Shown here one piece after another: positions 14,889-14,894 of a stretch of DNA of 14,894 nt. The stretch spans positions 1-14,894 of the forward strand of contig JAEZNF010000385.1 in assembly GCA_023441845.1 (NCBI GenBank). The letters run 5' to 3'. Position 1 is the first letter of the stretch. Each line of letters opens with the position of its first letter. Source of the DNA: Bacillota bacterium (GTDB lineage Bacteria; Bacillota; Clostridia; Acetivibrionales; DSM-2933). The notes below the pieces were generated by a model. That model saw only the letters and a list, made by a program, of their open reading frames with translations. It did no database searches and had not been told where the DNA came from. The position numbers were made by a program, and so were the translations under genes.

Positions 14889-14894
14889 ACTGCC

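Noticed and set aside
14752..14894. Coding frame running off the right edge (LNARKNFHKELSDQW...)
   Set aside because: No ribosome binding site, only a TTG to start from, no family recognised, and much of it is occupied by perfect inverted repeats.
1..14894. CRISPR array, tRNA or rRNA genes, phage or toxin-antitoxin genes
   Set aside because: No regularly spaced direct repeats, no tRNA cloverleaf or rRNA sequence noticed by eye, and no gene of these classes among the supported ORFs.

Overview
This looks like chromosomal DNA of a low-GC, endospore-forming anaerobic Firmicute of class Clostridia. The evidence is AT-rich intergenic DNA with AGGAGG-type ribosome binding sites, TTG start codons, a dipicolinate synthase pair (dpaA-dpaB), and the pnp / M16-peptidase / dpa order that resembles the B. 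subtilis pnpA-mlpA-spoVF neighbourhood. A cellulolytic-clostridia (Acetivibrio / Ruminiclostridium-like) affiliation is a guess from overall style, not something the sequence proves. Most of the window is housekeeping and sporulation DNA; I see no phage, CRISPR, toxin-antitoxin or biosynthetic cluster.

Layout. 1-369 is a non-coding leader holding a long nested hairpin just before pnp (370-2481). An M16 zinc peptidase (2684-3940) follows with its own sigma-A-type promoter and a strong terminator. dpaA-dpaB (4113-5567) form a tight two-gene operon behind a sigma-K-like promoter and end in a second strong terminator. On the minus strand lie a small two-CxxC zinc-ribbon protein (5662-5868) and a receiver-only response regulator (6084-6530). 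A 457-bp AT-rich gap then leads into an ECF sigma factor (6988-7617) overlapping its probable membrane anti-sigma factor (7604-8833), possibly followed by an 18-codon ORF. After a terminator comes the four-gene run DUF3006-like / polA / coaE / slt (9029-13118), with overlapping or nearly overlapping genes. A YvyF-type four-CxxC protein converges on slt from the minus strand (13129-13542), and an EamA-family transporter (13734-14600) closes the coding part. The last 300 bp hold three inverted-repeat structures and no supported gene.

Functional links. DpaA and DpaB make the spore-core chelator dipicolinate in the mother cell. The sigma/anti-sigma pair is a self-contained envelope-stress-type switch. 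PolA (5' nuclease plus polymerase, with a proofreading domain that looks inactive), CoaE and the transglycosylase appear co-transcribed but functionally unrelated.

The least ordinary items are the roughly 150-bp inverted-repeat element at the end of the transporter gene, flanked by TA dinucleotides and possibly supplying its stop codon; the nested hairpin in the pnp leader; and the inverted repeat in front of the ECF sigma gene that encloses an ECF-like promoter. I found no convincing undescribed multi-gene system.
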